A stretch of DNA of 45,820 nt from Accumulibacter sp. (GTDB taxonomy: Bacteria; Pseudomonadota; Gammaproteobacteria; Burkholderiales; Rhodocyclaceae). The stretch is taken from positions 1 to 45,820 of the forward strand of contig JAEUOJ010000028.1 of the NCBI GenBank assembly GCA_016789495.1, given 5' to 3'. The notes under the pieces were generated by a model. It saw only the letters and a list, made by a program, of their open reading frames with translations. It made no database searches and was not told the DNA's origin. Positions 15,620 through 24,027 of this stretch are shown here, piece by piece. The position numbers and the translations under genes were made by a program. Each line of letters opens with the position of its first letter. The stretch's first letter is position 1.

Positions 15620-16185
15620 TTGTCGGGCAGCGGCTGGATGGCCAGCAGCGAGCGGTCGCCGTCGGCCTGCAGATAGTCGATGCTCAGCACGCGGTTGCGC
15701 TGGCCCTTGATGATGATCCGCTGCACCAGATTGGCGATCGCCTGGTCGCTGGGCAGCAAGGTCAAGGTCCATTGTTCGCGGTCACCGGCCAGATGCAGCC
15801 CATAATGCTTTTCGAGCGTTGTCCGGTCGCCGGTCAAGGCGGCGCGCGCGCTGGCGACGAAGGCCTGCGCCAACGGCTGTCCGGCGAGATCGATGGTCGA
15901 CTGCCGGTCGCCACGCTCGATGGTCAGCCGGTCCTTGTCCAGGCGCAAGGTTTCCGGACGCGGCGAGAGCGTCCGCTTTTCGAGGCGGTCGGGGGCCACG
16001 AAACTCATCTCGCCGCTGGCGACCAGCGGTTTGTCGAGCACGGCCAGATAGCGGGTTTCGACGAAGCGCGCCCGGCCGCTCCTGGTGCGTGCCAAGGTGT
16101 CCATCAACTGCGACACATCCCAGGCCGCCAACACCGGCAGCGACAATGACCACAGGGCCCACAGTCCGACAAGCAAGCGTCTCAT
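15616..16185 (-). CDS. LolA-like periplasmic outer-membrane carrier protein (ApeL-like)
   Basis: 189 residues with a clear Sec signal peptide (MRRLLVGLWALWSL, hydrophobic core, then a VLA-A cleavage site near residue 21). The mature part has LolA-fold features: VSQLMDTLARTRSGRARFVE, GEMSFVAPDRLEKRT, DRLTIERG. LolA-like proteins are half-barrel periplasmic chaperones that ferry acylated molecules. In aryl polyene clusters such a protein is encoded beside the MMPL exporter and is thought to carry the lipid to the outer membrane. Its start and stop overlap both neighbours by 4 bp. Confidence 0.88.
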   Translation of the reverse strand: MRRLLVGLWALWSLSLPVLAAWDVSQLMDTLARTRSGRARFVETRYLAVLDKPLVASGEMSFVAPDRLEKRTLSPRPETLRLDKDRLTIERGDRQSTIDLAGQPLAQAFVASARAALTGDRTTLEKHYGLHLAGDREQWTLTLLPSDQAIANLVQRIIIKGQRNRVLSIDYLQADGDRSLLAIQPLPDK

Positions 16186-17096
16186 TTCTCCGGATGCCAA
16201 AAATCGAAAAAATTGAACCAATTATAGGGCGCCTGCCGGCAATGATGCTCCAGAAGGGCCACGTAGCGGGCTTGCGCCTCGCGCATCGCCTGCTGGCGTC
16301 CTCCGGGGCCGATGGTCGAGAAATCAACCAGCGGCTCGAAGTGCACCCGGTAACGGTTGCCACCGAGATACAGTCCGGTCATGAATAGCACTGGCCGGCG
16401 CAACATCGCCGCCAGCCGGAAAGGCCCGCTCGGAAACGGCGCCGGCTCACCGAGAAAAGGCAACGGCACCGTTGCTTCGTTGTTCAGCCCGCGGTCGGCG
16501 AGAATGCCGACCAGGTAGCCCTGTGAAAGCTTCTCCTGGACGATGAGCATCGAGTCCAGCCGTCCCAGGCCGATGATGTCCTGACGCGCCGCCGGATTGA
16601 TCGCTTCGAGCGTAGCGTTGAGTTTACGGGCATTTTCCTCGTACATCAGCATCGCCACTTTCAGACCGGCCAGACCGCGACCGATCGCGCGCATGACTTC
16701 GAAACTGCCGAGGTGCCCGCCGATCAACAGTGCGCCGCCGGGTTCGGCGAGCGCGGCGTGCACCGCGTCGGCGCCTTCGATGGTAATGTCGAACAGGTCG
16801 AAACGATCATTGAGCAGGTACACCCGGTCGTGGATGGTGCTGGCGAACGACAGCACGTGGCGGTAACCGTCGTTCCAGGTCGGTTCGCGACCGAGCGCGC
16901 GCCGCAGGTAATTCCGGCCGGCGCGGCGCGCGTCGGGCGAGAACAAGGTGAAATAAAGCGCGATGCCATAGAGCACCAGGCGGCCGACCCGCCGTCCGAG
17001 GTGCAGCGAAATCCAGACCATCAGCCGCAGAATCGACCGGTTGCTGCGCTCCTGCCGAGCCATCCAGTCGGCGGTAGACCGCTGGTCGCGGTTCAT
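16182..17096 (-). CDS. LpxL/HtrB-like lysophospholipid acyltransferase
   Basis: 304 residues from ATG 17096 (ATGA overlap with the dehydratase gene). The LpxL-family features are there: an N-terminal amphipathic/hydrophobic stretch (about 25-55), the HX4E catalytic motif HLGSFE, GILADRGLNNEATVPLPFLGEPAPFP, and a C-terminal PYNWFNFFDFWHP that matches lipid A late acyltransferases. It should transfer an acyl chain from an ACP to a lipid acceptor at the inner-membrane face. In the operon it is the candidate for fixing the polyene-like chain to its lipid anchor. It is a paralogue, not the housekeeping LpxL, judging by context. Confidence 0.88.
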   Translation of the reverse strand: MNRDQRSTADWMARQERSNRSILRLMVWISLHLGRRVGRLVLYGIALYFTLFSPDARRAGRNYLRRALGREPTWNDGYRHVLSFASTIHDRVYLLNDRFDLFDITIEGADAVHAALAEPGGALLIGGHLGSFEVMRAIGRGLAGLKVAMLMYEENARKLNATLEAINPAARQDIIGLGRLDSMLIVQEKLSQGYLVGILADRGLNNEATVPLPFLGEPAPFPSGPFRLAAMLRRPVLFMTGLYLGGNRYRVHFEPLVDFSTIGPGGRQQAMREAQARYVALLEHHCRQAPYNWFNFFDFWHPEK

Positions 17097-17392
17097 GGGA
17101 CGGGCTGCAGGCGGCCACTGGCCACCTCCACTCCGTCGTCGTCCAGGATGCTGAAAGCCCAGCCCGCCGCAGGGGTCGCCACCAAATGGTAATGCAAGGT
17201 GTACCCCGGACCGACCGGGCGAAAGAACTTGGCCTGAGCGATCTGCCAGCGCAGGCCGGCGGCGCCGTGACACTGCTCGGCAAAGCGGATCGCCCGATCG
17301 AGCAGCAACACCCCGGGAACGATCGGTCGGCCGGGGAAATGACCGGCGAAAACCGGCTCATCGGCGGCGAACCGCCAGACAAACTCAGCCAT
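17093..17392 (-). CDS. ApeI-like hotdog dehydratase (thioester dehydrase)
   Basis: 99 residues. The ATG at 17392 lies 8 bp inside the ligase gene's 3' end; longer in-frame extensions are shadows of the ligase. The short hotdog fold contains FAGHFPGRPIVPGVLLLDRA (His and the following FPG/PG motif of FabZ-type dehydratases) and AKFFRPVGPG. It is homologous to ApeI, the dehydratase that partners with ApeP to form polyene double bonds. Its genomic place between ligase and acyltransferase is typical of aryl polyene loci. Confidence 0.85.
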   Translation of the reverse strand: MAEFVWRFAADEPVFAGHFPGRPIVPGVLLLDRAIRFAEQCHGAAGLRWQIAQAKFFRPVGPGYTLHYHLVATPAAGWAFSILDDDGVEVASGRLQPVP

Positions 17393-18746
17393 TACCGTCG
17401 CGGCGGTTGCGCAAGGTGTCGTACAGCGCCTGCAGCGATTCACGCGGCAGCTTGCTACTGGCGCTGCGCGGCAGCGCGTCGACCTTGAACAACGGCCGCG
17501 GCAGGAAAACGGCGTCGATCTGCTCGCGCAAGGCGGCCAGCAACTGCCGTTCGTCGATTCCCGGTGCGACGACGAAGGCGCATAGGCGGACAATGGCCTC
17601 GTCGCTCGCCGTCGGCTGGAAAAACGTGCCATCAACCACACCTGGAATGGCCAGCAGCCGTTGGTTGAGGTAAGCCAAGGAACTGCGTTTGCCGGCGATG
17701 CCGATCTGGTCGGTGTGCCGGTCGCCGAGCAGAAAACGGCCATCCGGCAAGATTGAAACTTCGTCGCTGAGCGCCACCTGCCCCGGCACGTGTCCGCCCG
17801 AGGCGAGCACCCGATCCCCATCTGCCGTCAGATGAACCCCGTCGAACGGCAACCACACCGGGTCGACCGTCGGCTGGCGCGAAGCCAGTTGGCCACTCTC
17901 GGTACAACCGTAAATCTCGTACAACGGTGCCGCCAGTTGCCGTTCCGCCTCTGCCGCCAGTTCGCGGGGTAACGGTGCGGTCGCCGAAAGCACGCGATCA
18001 ATGGCCGGCAGCTCGATTCCCGCCGCCAGCAGGGTGCGCAGATGAAACGGTGTGCTGACCAACAAGCGCGGTCGCGGCAATCGATTCAATGCGGCGACGA
18101 TATCCAGCGGATAAAACGGCTTGCCGGACCAGAACGGCGCGTTGCCGTGCATCGCCAGCAGCACGGTAGACTCGAAGCCATACATGTGCTGCGGCGGCAC
18201 GGTGCCGACGATGGCGTGACGCGGTCCGTCGAACAGTCCGAGTCGGCTGGCCTCGGCACGCCCGTTGATCACCAGCGAACCCCACGACTTGCCATGCGGC
18301 AGCGGCCGCCCGGTCGACCCGGAGGTGAACACCAGGATCGCCAGCTGCCCGGCAGGAATCGACGGGATCGCGGTTGGCGGCTCCCCCCGCCCCGACCGAG
18401 CGCCCACCGACCGTTGCGGGAAATCGAAGCGCGGCAGATTAGCGGTGGCAAATTCACAGTCGCAGAGGCAGAACACGTCGGCGTAATCACGCTGGATCTG
18501 ACGCAGCGTTTCCACCGACTGGGAGGAGGGCTGCAGACTGACGCGCCCGGTGAGCAGGCCGGCGGCAAGGCCGACGGTGAAGCGGTAGCGATCCTGGCAC
18601 AAATTGAGAAAATGGTTGCCAGCTGGCAAACAGGCGGCCAATTCGCCGACATCGGTCAGAAATGAGCGCACGTCTACCGGTCCGGCGGGGGTATAGGCAA
18701 ACACCTCATCGAGGCTGGCGTGCCCGAGCAACGGCGCGTGCTTCAT
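17385..18746 (-). CDS. Acyl-AMP ligase (ApeH-like, starter-acid activating)
   Basis: 453 residues, shorter than usual ANL enzymes (500-550) but like ApeH. The adenylation motifs are in order: FTSGSTGRPLPHGKSW (about 140-155), a YGCTESG motif around 280, a GDRHTDQIGIAGKRSSL hinge region, and near the C-terminus SASSKLPRESL with the catalytic Lys432. It should activate a carboxylic acid starter (4-hydroxybenzoate in characterised aryl polyenes) as the acyl-AMP and load it onto an ACP of this operon. The actual starter is not deducible here. The stop is 8 bp inside the dehydratase gene, and the start overlaps the membrane-protein stop by 4 bp. Confidence 0.87.
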   Translation of the reverse strand: MKHAPLLGHASLDEVFAYTPAGPVDVRSFLTDVGELAACLPAGNHFLNLCQDRYRFTVGLAAGLLTGRVSLQPSSQSVETLRQIQRDYADVFCLCDCEFATANLPRFDFPQRSVGARSGRGEPPTAIPSIPAGQLAILVFTSGSTGRPLPHGKSWGSLVINGRAEASRLGLFDGPRHAIVGTVPPQHMYGFESTVLLAMHGNAPFWSGKPFYPLDIVAALNRLPRPRLLVSTPFHLRTLLAAGIELPAIDRVLSATAPLPRELAAEAERQLAAPLYEIYGCTESGQLASRQPTVDPVWLPFDGVHLTADGDRVLASGGHVPGQVALSDEVSILPDGRFLLGDRHTDQIGIAGKRSSLAYLNQRLLAIPGVVDGTFFQPTASDEAIVRLCAFVVAPGIDERQLLAALREQIDAVFLPRPLFKVDALPRSASSKLPRESLQALYDTLRNRRDGNG

Positions 18747-19405
18747 CGGCGGGCGGCGAACACCCGTCCGTCACGAATCGCCGTGCGATAGGCGCGGACA
18801 GTGTCGGCAATACTGGTTCGGTCGGCGGGCGGCAAGGCAAACTGGCGTACTGCAAGTTCGGCGGCGCACATCAGAAAAACCAGCGGGATACCCAGCACGT
18901 TGGCAAAAAACGACCAGCTTTCCGCCGAGGCCAATAAATAGAGCAGCGTGGATACCGCGGCGATGATGAAAAAATATGCCGTCCAGGCCAGGGTCACTTG
19001 CCGGGTGTAACGCAATTGTTCGGCCGACAACACGCCATAGTGCGCCAAACGCGCCATGTGTGTCACCAGCGAATCGTCGTTCCCGAGCAGGGAGCGTCCG
19101 AACAACACCCCCAAGGCCAGGTGCATGCCCAGATGTTGCCAGTAGTACAGCAACGCGACGTTGTTGCGCAGCACCGGCCAGAAGTGGGCGAGCAATCCAC
19201 CGACGACGACGACGACCGCCAGCGCCCACGCCGGCCGGAGAAAGCGCCAGAGCAAAGGCAACACCGCCAGCGCCGGAACGACGGCGACAGCGACCGCCAG
19301 ATCCGATCCACCACCTCGCGAACTCGCCTGATGAGCCAGTGCCGCCCAGCCAACGATCCCTACGGCCACGCCACACAGGCGCAACACGTTGGCCAGGGTC
19401 GACAC
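18743..19405 (-). CDS. COG4648-family membrane protein (ApeG-like)
   Basis: 220 residues from GTG 19405, directly abutting the ACP stop codon. Six hydrophobic stretches are visible (about 8-26, 33-52, 60-75, 85-102, 145-165, 168-188). The conserved segment YYWQHLGMHLALGVLFGRSL and the following DDSLVTHMARLAHYGVL are typical of the uncharacterised COG4648 membrane proteins found in aryl polyene and related clusters. Its job in the pathway is unknown; an association with the acyltransferase or the exporter is a guess. It is encoded between ACP and ligase as in known loci. Confidence 0.82.
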   Translation of the reverse strand: MSTLANVLRLCGVAVGIVGWAALAHQASSRGGGSDLAVAVAVVPALAVLPLLWRFLRPAWALAVVVVVGGLLAHFWPVLRNNVALLYYWQHLGMHLALGVLFGRSLLGNDDSLVTHMARLAHYGVLSAEQLRYTRQVTLAWTAYFFIIAAVSTLLYLLASAESWSFFANVLGIPLVFLMCAAELAVRQFALPPADRTSIADTVRAYRTAIRDGRVFAARR

Positions 19406-19690
19406 TCAGGTCGTCCGATTGCTGGCGATATGCGTCGCCAGACTGCGTAGCGAAGTAAAAATGCGCACATTGTCGTCATTGTCGGAACGTAACTGAAAAC
19501 CATACCGTTTCGAGACCACTAGCGCGACTTCGAGGATATCGATCGAATCCAACCCCAGTCCGTCGCCGAACAGCGGCGCATCGGGGGCGATTTCGGCGGG
19601 GTCGAGATCGAGATTGAGCGCCGACACCATCAGTTGAGCAACTTCCTGGAGCAAGGCGTCGTCGGCTTGCGGAGCGATTTCTTGGGTCAT
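19406..19690 (-). CDS. Acyl carrier protein, second copy in the operon
   Basis: 94 residues starting at ATG 19690. The phosphopantetheine site is LGLDSIDILEVAL with Ser49, in the four-helix ACP layout; the sequence before it (LDLDPAEIAPDAPLFGDG) is acidic as expected. It is preceded by a 22-bp gap after the KS gene and abuts the membrane-protein gene. The operon contains two ACPs, as do E. coli-type aryl polyene loci (ApeE/ApeF); one may carry the starter-derived chain and the other malonyl extension units. The division of labour is not readable from sequence. Confidence 0.92.
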   Translation of the reverse strand: MTQEIAPQADDALLQEVAQLMVSALNLDLDPAEIAPDAPLFGDGLGLDSIDILEVALVVSKRYGFQLRSDNDDNVRIFTSLRSLATHIASNRTT

Positions 19691-19712
19691 GACGTGGAAT
19701 CCGACAAAATAT

Positions 19713-20966
19713 TCATCGCGCACAGGCGCGGAAAGCAAGGACGGCATTGCTGCCGCCGAAAGCGAAGGAACTCGATAACGCGGCACGCAGCGGCTGGCCC
19801 GTACGCGCCTGCCTGACATGGTCGACGCCGACACACTCCGCATCCAGATCACGCAAATGGGCGGTCGGCGGAATCGCCTGTTCACGCAGCGCCAGGACGG
19901 TGATCAGCGCCTCGAGTGCCCCGGCGGCGCCAAGCAAATGACCATGCGCGCCTTTGGTGCCGCTGACCGGCAAGCGGGCGGCTGACTCGCCAAAAACCGT
20001 CAGCAAAGCCTGACACTCGACCGGGTCGCCTTCGGCGGTCGCCGTGCCATGCGCGTTGACATAATCGATCTCGGCTGGAGACAGGCCCGCATCGGCCAGC
20101 GCCAGACGCAGCGCACGCACCTGGCCGTCCTTGTTCGGTCGCACCAGGTGATCGCGGTCGCAACTGCTGCCGTAACCGACCAGTTCCGCGTGGATGCGCG
20201 CGCCGCGGTCGAGGGCATGTTGCCAGTTCTCCAGGACCAGCGCCGCGCCGCCTTCGCCAAGGACCAGACCGCCGCGATCGGCGCTGAACGGCCGACACGC
20301 CGTGGCCGCGGTCTGTTCGTCGGCGTGCGCCAACACCCGCAACGCTTCCCAGGCGCGGAGTATGCTATAAGCCTGCGGCGCCTCCGAACCGCCGGCGACC
20401 ATCACCGTCGCCTCGCCGCTACGCACCCGCCAGAACGCATCACCCAGGGCCATCGCCGAGGAGGCGCAGGCCACCGCATGGCAGGCGCTCGGCCCGCCCA
20501 AACCAAGCTGGATCGAGATATGGGCATTGGCCGCGTTGGTCATTCCCTGAACCACGGACAACGGCGACAGCCGCGGGCGTCCGTTCAGCCAAAGGTCGCG
20601 GTACCCTCTGTCCATGGCCAGTACGCCGCCCAAGGCGGTGCCCCAGGCAACGCCCCATTGCTCGCGGTTCTCGTCGGCGGTCGGCCGCATCGACAAACCG
20701 GCGTCGCGCCAGGCGTCGAGCGCTGCCGCCAAACCGAACTGGGCGAAGCGGTCCATCGTCGTCAGCAAGGCTTTGCCGAACAGCGTCTGGGGATCGAAAG
20801 CCGGCAAACTGGCAAAGGGAATGGCGATCGGCCGCGGCACATCGTCGGTATGCAAAAAACGGACCGCTGATTCGCCGGCCAGCAAGCGCCGGAAAAAGTC
20901 GTCAATGCCGCCGCCGAACGGGCTGACCAGACCCAAGCCGGTAACCGCGACCCGTTGAGCGCTCAT
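19713..20966 (-). CDS. Beta-ketoacyl-ACP synthase II-like (FabF/ApeR-like KS)
   Basis: 417 residues, FabF-like length. The catalytic residues are all present: Cys167 in VACASSAMALGD, His306 in NAHGTATAEGDP, and Lys338/His343 in GTKGAHGHLLGAAG; the C-terminal SSSFAFGGSNAVLAF is standard. It would catalyse the first or general condensation in the pathway. It follows the first ACP by 5 bp and is the second gene of the operon. It differs from the KS at 9892, so the operon has two active KS enzymes and one silent one, which is the aryl polyene set (ApeO, ApeR and ApeC). Confidence 0.93.
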   Translation of the reverse strand: MSAQRVAVTGLGLVSPFGGGIDDFFRRLLAGESAVRFLHTDDVPRPIAIPFASLPAFDPQTLFGKALLTTMDRFAQFGLAAALDAWRDAGLSMRPTADENREQWGVAWGTALGGVLAMDRGYRDLWLNGRPRLSPLSVVQGMTNAANAHISIQLGLGGPSACHAVACASSAMALGDAFWRVRSGEATVMVAGGSEAPQAYSILRAWEALRVLAHADEQTAATACRPFSADRGGLVLGEGGAALVLENWQHALDRGARIHAELVGYGSSCDRDHLVRPNKDGQVRALRLALADAGLSPAEIDYVNAHGTATAEGDPVECQALLTVFGESAARLPVSGTKGAHGHLLGAAGALEALITVLALREQAIPPTAHLRDLDAECVGVDHVRQARTGQPLRAALSSSFAFGGSNAVLAFRACAR

Positions 20967-20971
20967 TCGGC

Positions 20972-21211
20972 TCAGTTCGCTTGCGCGCTACGCAAGTCGT
21001 CCATCAAGGTGACCATTTCGCCGACGGTCCGTGGCGGCGTCATTCCTTTGCTCAAGGTGATGCCGAAACGCTCTTCGAACTCGAACATCAGCTCGAGGAT
21101 CATCAGCGAATCGACACCGAGCTCTTCGAGCACCGCTTCGGAAACGATCGCCTCGGCGCCGACGCCCAGACGGTCGTGCAAAAATTCGCGAATCAGGGAT
21201 AGGGAGTCCAT
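20972..21211 (-). CDS. Acyl carrier protein, first gene of the operon
   Basis: 79 residues, ordinary ACP size. Ser35 in LGVDSLMILELMFEFEE is the phosphopantetheine attachment site, and the acidic helix II (EELGVDSLMILELMFEFEERF) is typical. No clear Shine-Dalgarno is visible before ATG 21211; a TAAAAT hexamer lies about 10 bp upstream (reverse complement of 21221-21226), which could be a -10 element giving a very short leader. It starts the run of 15 minus-strand genes, 134 bp after the 3' end of the co-oriented tRNA-Arg gene. Confidence 0.92.
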   Translation of the reverse strand: MDSLSLIREFLHDRLGVGAEAIVSEAVLEELGVDSLMILELMFEFEERFGITLSKGMTPPRTVGEMVTLMDDLRSAQAN

Positions 21212-21345
21212 AGGCGGCGGATTTTAGCCCACTGCGCCCGATTCCACCAGTCAGAACAGGGTCTCGCATACCGCCGGTGGCCGGATACCAGCGTCGATCT
21301 CGCGGTACCTGGGTTGTTCTCGAAATCAACCGGACGGTCATCCTG

Positions 21346-21417
21346 TCCCCTCGACAGGAATCGAACCTGTATCCCACGCTTAGGAGGCGTGTGCACTATC
21401 CATTGTGCTACGAGGAG
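21346..21417 (-). tRNA. tRNA-Arg (anticodon CCT)
   Basis: On the minus strand the cloverleaf folds well: a 7-bp acceptor stem (CTCCTCG with CGAGGGG, one G-U pair), D-arm GCAC-loop-GTGC, an anticodon stem CACGC/GCGTG around loop CTCCTAA (anticodon CCT, reads AGG), and T-arm ACAGG/CCTGT with TTCGATT loop. The discriminator base is A and CCA is not encoded. The 3' end faces the polyene operon. Confidence 0.95.
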
Positions 21418-21597
21418 CAAGGGCGCGTATTGTACGCCGCCGCCTGGGGCTTAGGACAGGATTCCCGGCAACGGTGAGCGGTGGCACGGTAGAATCGTCG
21501 CTTGCCAACCCTTGGCCGCATGAGTCGGTATCCACGCCGATTGACATGCCGAATCCTGCGGTGGCCCATCGTTCTCTCAATCGACCTGCCTGCGATC

Positions 21598-23517
21598 ATG
21601 CCCTGTTTGTCCCTCTCCGACGCCTCGCTTGCTTTCGGCCATGTGCCGCTTCTTGATCATGCCGATTTTCAGCTCGACCGTGGCGAACGGGTGGCGCTGA
21701 TCGGGCGTAACGGTACCGGCAAATCGTCGCTGCTCGCCGCGCTGGCCGGTCAGGGGGGGTTGGATGATGGTCAGGTGTGGCAGGAACCGGGGCTGCGGAT
21801 CGGCTACGTGCCGCAGGAACCGCCCTTCGATCCTGAATTGACGGTTTTCGCGGCGGTGGTGGCCGGCATGGGTGAAGTCTCGGCGTTGTTGGCCGAATAT
21901 CACTCCGTGTCGCACGCGCTGGCCGAGGCCGGCGCCGATCAGGAGGCGTTGCTGTCACGGATCCAGCAATTGCAAGGCGAGCTCGACGCGCGTCAAGCCT
22001 GGTCCTTCGAATCCGCGGCCGAACGGGCGATCCAGCGCTTTTCGCTTGATGCCGACGCACTGGTCGGCTCGCTCTCCGGTGGCCAGAAAAAGCGGCTGGC
22101 GTTGGCGCAGGCCCTGGCGTTGACCCCGGAGGTGCTGCTGCTCGACGAACCGACCAATCATCTCGACATCGCCGCCATCGAGTGGCTCGAGGACCTGCTG
22201 GTCGCTTCGAGCATGGCGCTGATCTTCATCACCCACGATCGGCGCTTTCTCGAGCGGGTGGCGACACGAATCGTCGAACTCGATCGTGGCCGTCTGCAAT
22301 CGTTTGCCGGCAATTTCCAGGACTACCAAACACGCAAGGAGGCGATGCTGCACAACGAGGCGCTGAACCATGCGCGTTTCGACAAGTTCCTGGCGCAAGA
22401 GGAAGTCTGGATTCGCCAAGGAATCAAGGCGCGGCGGACGCGCAACGAAGGGCGGGTTCTGCGATTGGAGCATTTGCGTCGCGAACGTGCCGCCCGACGC
22501 GAACGGCAGGGGAAAGTGGACATGGCGCTTGACGCCGGCATGCGCAGCGGCAAGCTGGTAGTGGCGCTGGAAAACGTCGGCAAGCGTTATGGCGACACGG
22601 TGGTGGTGCGCGATTTTTCCTGCCGCATCCAACGCGGCGACAAGATCGGCATCATCGGTCCGAACGGCGCCGGCAAGACGACCTTGCTGCGGCTGATCCT
22701 CGGTGAATTGGCGCCCGATTCCGGCAAAGTGCACCGGGGCACCCGTATCGAAGCCGCCTATTTCGACCAGTTTCGCAGTCAACTCGACGAAAACGCGACG
22801 TTGAGCGCTGTGATTTCTCCAGGCTCCGATTTCGTCGAAATCGGCCAACAACGGAAACACGTGATCAGTTATCTCGGCGATTTTCTGTTCGCGCCGCAGC
22901 GCGCGCGTTCGCTGGTCAGTTCATTGTCCGGCGGCGAGCGCAACCGGCTGCTGCTGGCACGACTGTTTGCCCGACCAGCGAACGTGCTGGTGCTCGATGA
23001 ACCGACCAACGATCTGGATATCGAGACCTTGGAACTGCTCGAAGAATTGCTGCAGGACTATTCGGGAACCCTATTCCTGGTCAGTCACGACCGGGCGTTC
23101 ATCGACAACGTGGTCACCCAGACCCTGGCCCCGGAAGGCGACGGTCATTGGCGCGAGTACGCCGGCGGCTACCGCGACTGGGCCGATTACCAGGCGAGCC
23201 GGCGCAAGGAGGATGTCGTCTCCGCGAGCAGGAACCGCGAGCCACGGCCGGTCGACGCCGGGAAAGCGGCGCGCCCAAAAGCAGCGGCTGGCAAGCTGTC
23301 CTGGAAGGAAGAGCGCGAACTCGAGGCGCTGCCACAACGCATTGCCGACTTGGAGTCCGAGCAGAAAGTGCTCGGCGAGCGCCTTGCCGATCCCGCGTTG
23401 TATCAATCGTCGTCAACGGCCGTGGCCCAGATCTCGTCGCGCCTGAATGAGATCGATGACGAATTGATGATCCTGCTCGAACGCTGGGAGGCGCTGGAAG
23501 CGGCCCGCGCCGGTTAG
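21598..23517 (+). CDS. uup: ABC-F ATPase Uup
   Basis: 639 residues from ATG 21598; 32 upstream in-frame residues are unlikely to be part of it because they do not resemble the family. There are two ABC cassettes: the first has Walker A GRNGTGKSS (36-44), signature LSGGQKKRLALAQAL and LLLDEPTNHLD; the second has GPNGAGKTT, LSGGERNRLLLARLF and VLVLDEPTNDLD. A charged interdomain linker (about 230-310) and a C-terminal coiled coil after LSWKEERELEALPQRI fit the Uup/YheS-type ABC-F proteins rather than transporters. ABC-F proteins act on the ribosome; Uup loss in E. coli increases precise excision of transposons. No membrane segments. Confidence 0.95.
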   Translation: MPCLSLSDASLAFGHVPLLDHADFQLDRGERVALIGRNGTGKSSLLAALAGQGGLDDGQVWQEPGLRIGYVPQEPPFDPELTVFAAVVAGMGEVSALLAEYHSVSHALAEAGADQEALLSRIQQLQGELDARQAWSFESAAERAIQRFSLDADALVGSLSGGQKKRLALAQALALTPEVLLLDEPTNHLDIAAIEWLEDLLVASSMALIFITHDRRFLERVATRIVELDRGRLQSFAGNFQDYQTRKEAMLHNEALNHARFDKFLAQEEVWIRQGIKARRTRNEGRVLRLEHLRRERAARRERQGKVDMALDAGMRSGKLVVALENVGKRYGDTVVVRDFSCRIQRGDKIGIIGPNGAGKTTLLRLILGELAPDSGKVHRGTRIEAAYFDQFRSQLDENATLSAVISPGSDFVEIGQQRKHVISYLGDFLFAPQRARSLVSSLSGGERNRLLLARLFARPANVLVLDEPTNDLDIETLELLEELLQDYSGTLFLVSHDRAFIDNVVTQTLAPEGDGHWREYAGGYRDWADYQASRRKEDVVSASRNREPRPVDAGKAARPKAAAGKLSWKEERELEALPQRIADLESEQKVLGERLADPALYQSSSTAVAQISSRLNEIDDELMILLERWEALEAARAG

Positions 23518-24020
23518 CGGCGTGCGACGCCGATGCCTGAAGGTGCCGCCTATTCCCCGCGGGCTGACGGATCACGTGCGTTCGCACATCTTGCCGCGCA
23601 TGCTCGCGCCCTGCGTTGAGCGGCACAGGCGCAAAGCCTGGCGCGAGCTGATGCTCGCCGACACCGATTCAGACAGCGCAGGCCAGGCATGACCCGCTGA
23701 CGCCAGCCACGCGCTCGGCCCTGGCACAACGTCAGGTGCAAGCGGCTCGACGATGCGCAAAGCGCGCATAGCTTCGCCACCCCGATAGCCGAGCTTGCCA
23801 GCCTCGTGCATAACGCGCGCCACCACCGCGACCGCGCAACAACAGCGCGCCCTCGCACGCATCCAGGTCATCCGGCCGTAGTCAGACATTCATTGCCCGG
23901 GGTTGATGGAGCAATGGAATTCTGATCAGTGTTGAAAGAACTTCAGGTCAATCGGGCAAGAGAATTCTGGCAGAAGGTAGGAGAACTTCAGCCGAAATGA
24001 TCGACAGAGCCAAGTTTTTT
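23518..24020. other. Intergenic stretch between uup and bioD with no recognised gene
   Basis: About 500 bp. Two overlapping minus-strand frames (23550-23858 and 23572-23889) are Arg/Ala/Cys-rich and look like chance frames or decayed coding sequence; I recognise no family. Around 23905-24000 the composition turns AT-richer, with GAACTTCAG repeated on both sides of an AGAATTCTG segment. No RNA gene is recognised. Confidence 0.35.
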
Positions 24021-24027
24021 GATCTTC

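Noticed and set aside
13550-15700. Long plus-strand frames opposite the exporter gene
   Set aside because: Very Gln/Arg/His-rich translations typical of antisense frames of GC-rich genes; the minus-strand gene explains the region fully.
15620-15772. N-terminal extension of the MMPL exporter
   Set aside because: It lies inside the LolA-like gene and is not hydrophobic; the GTG start at 15619 gives the normal first helix.
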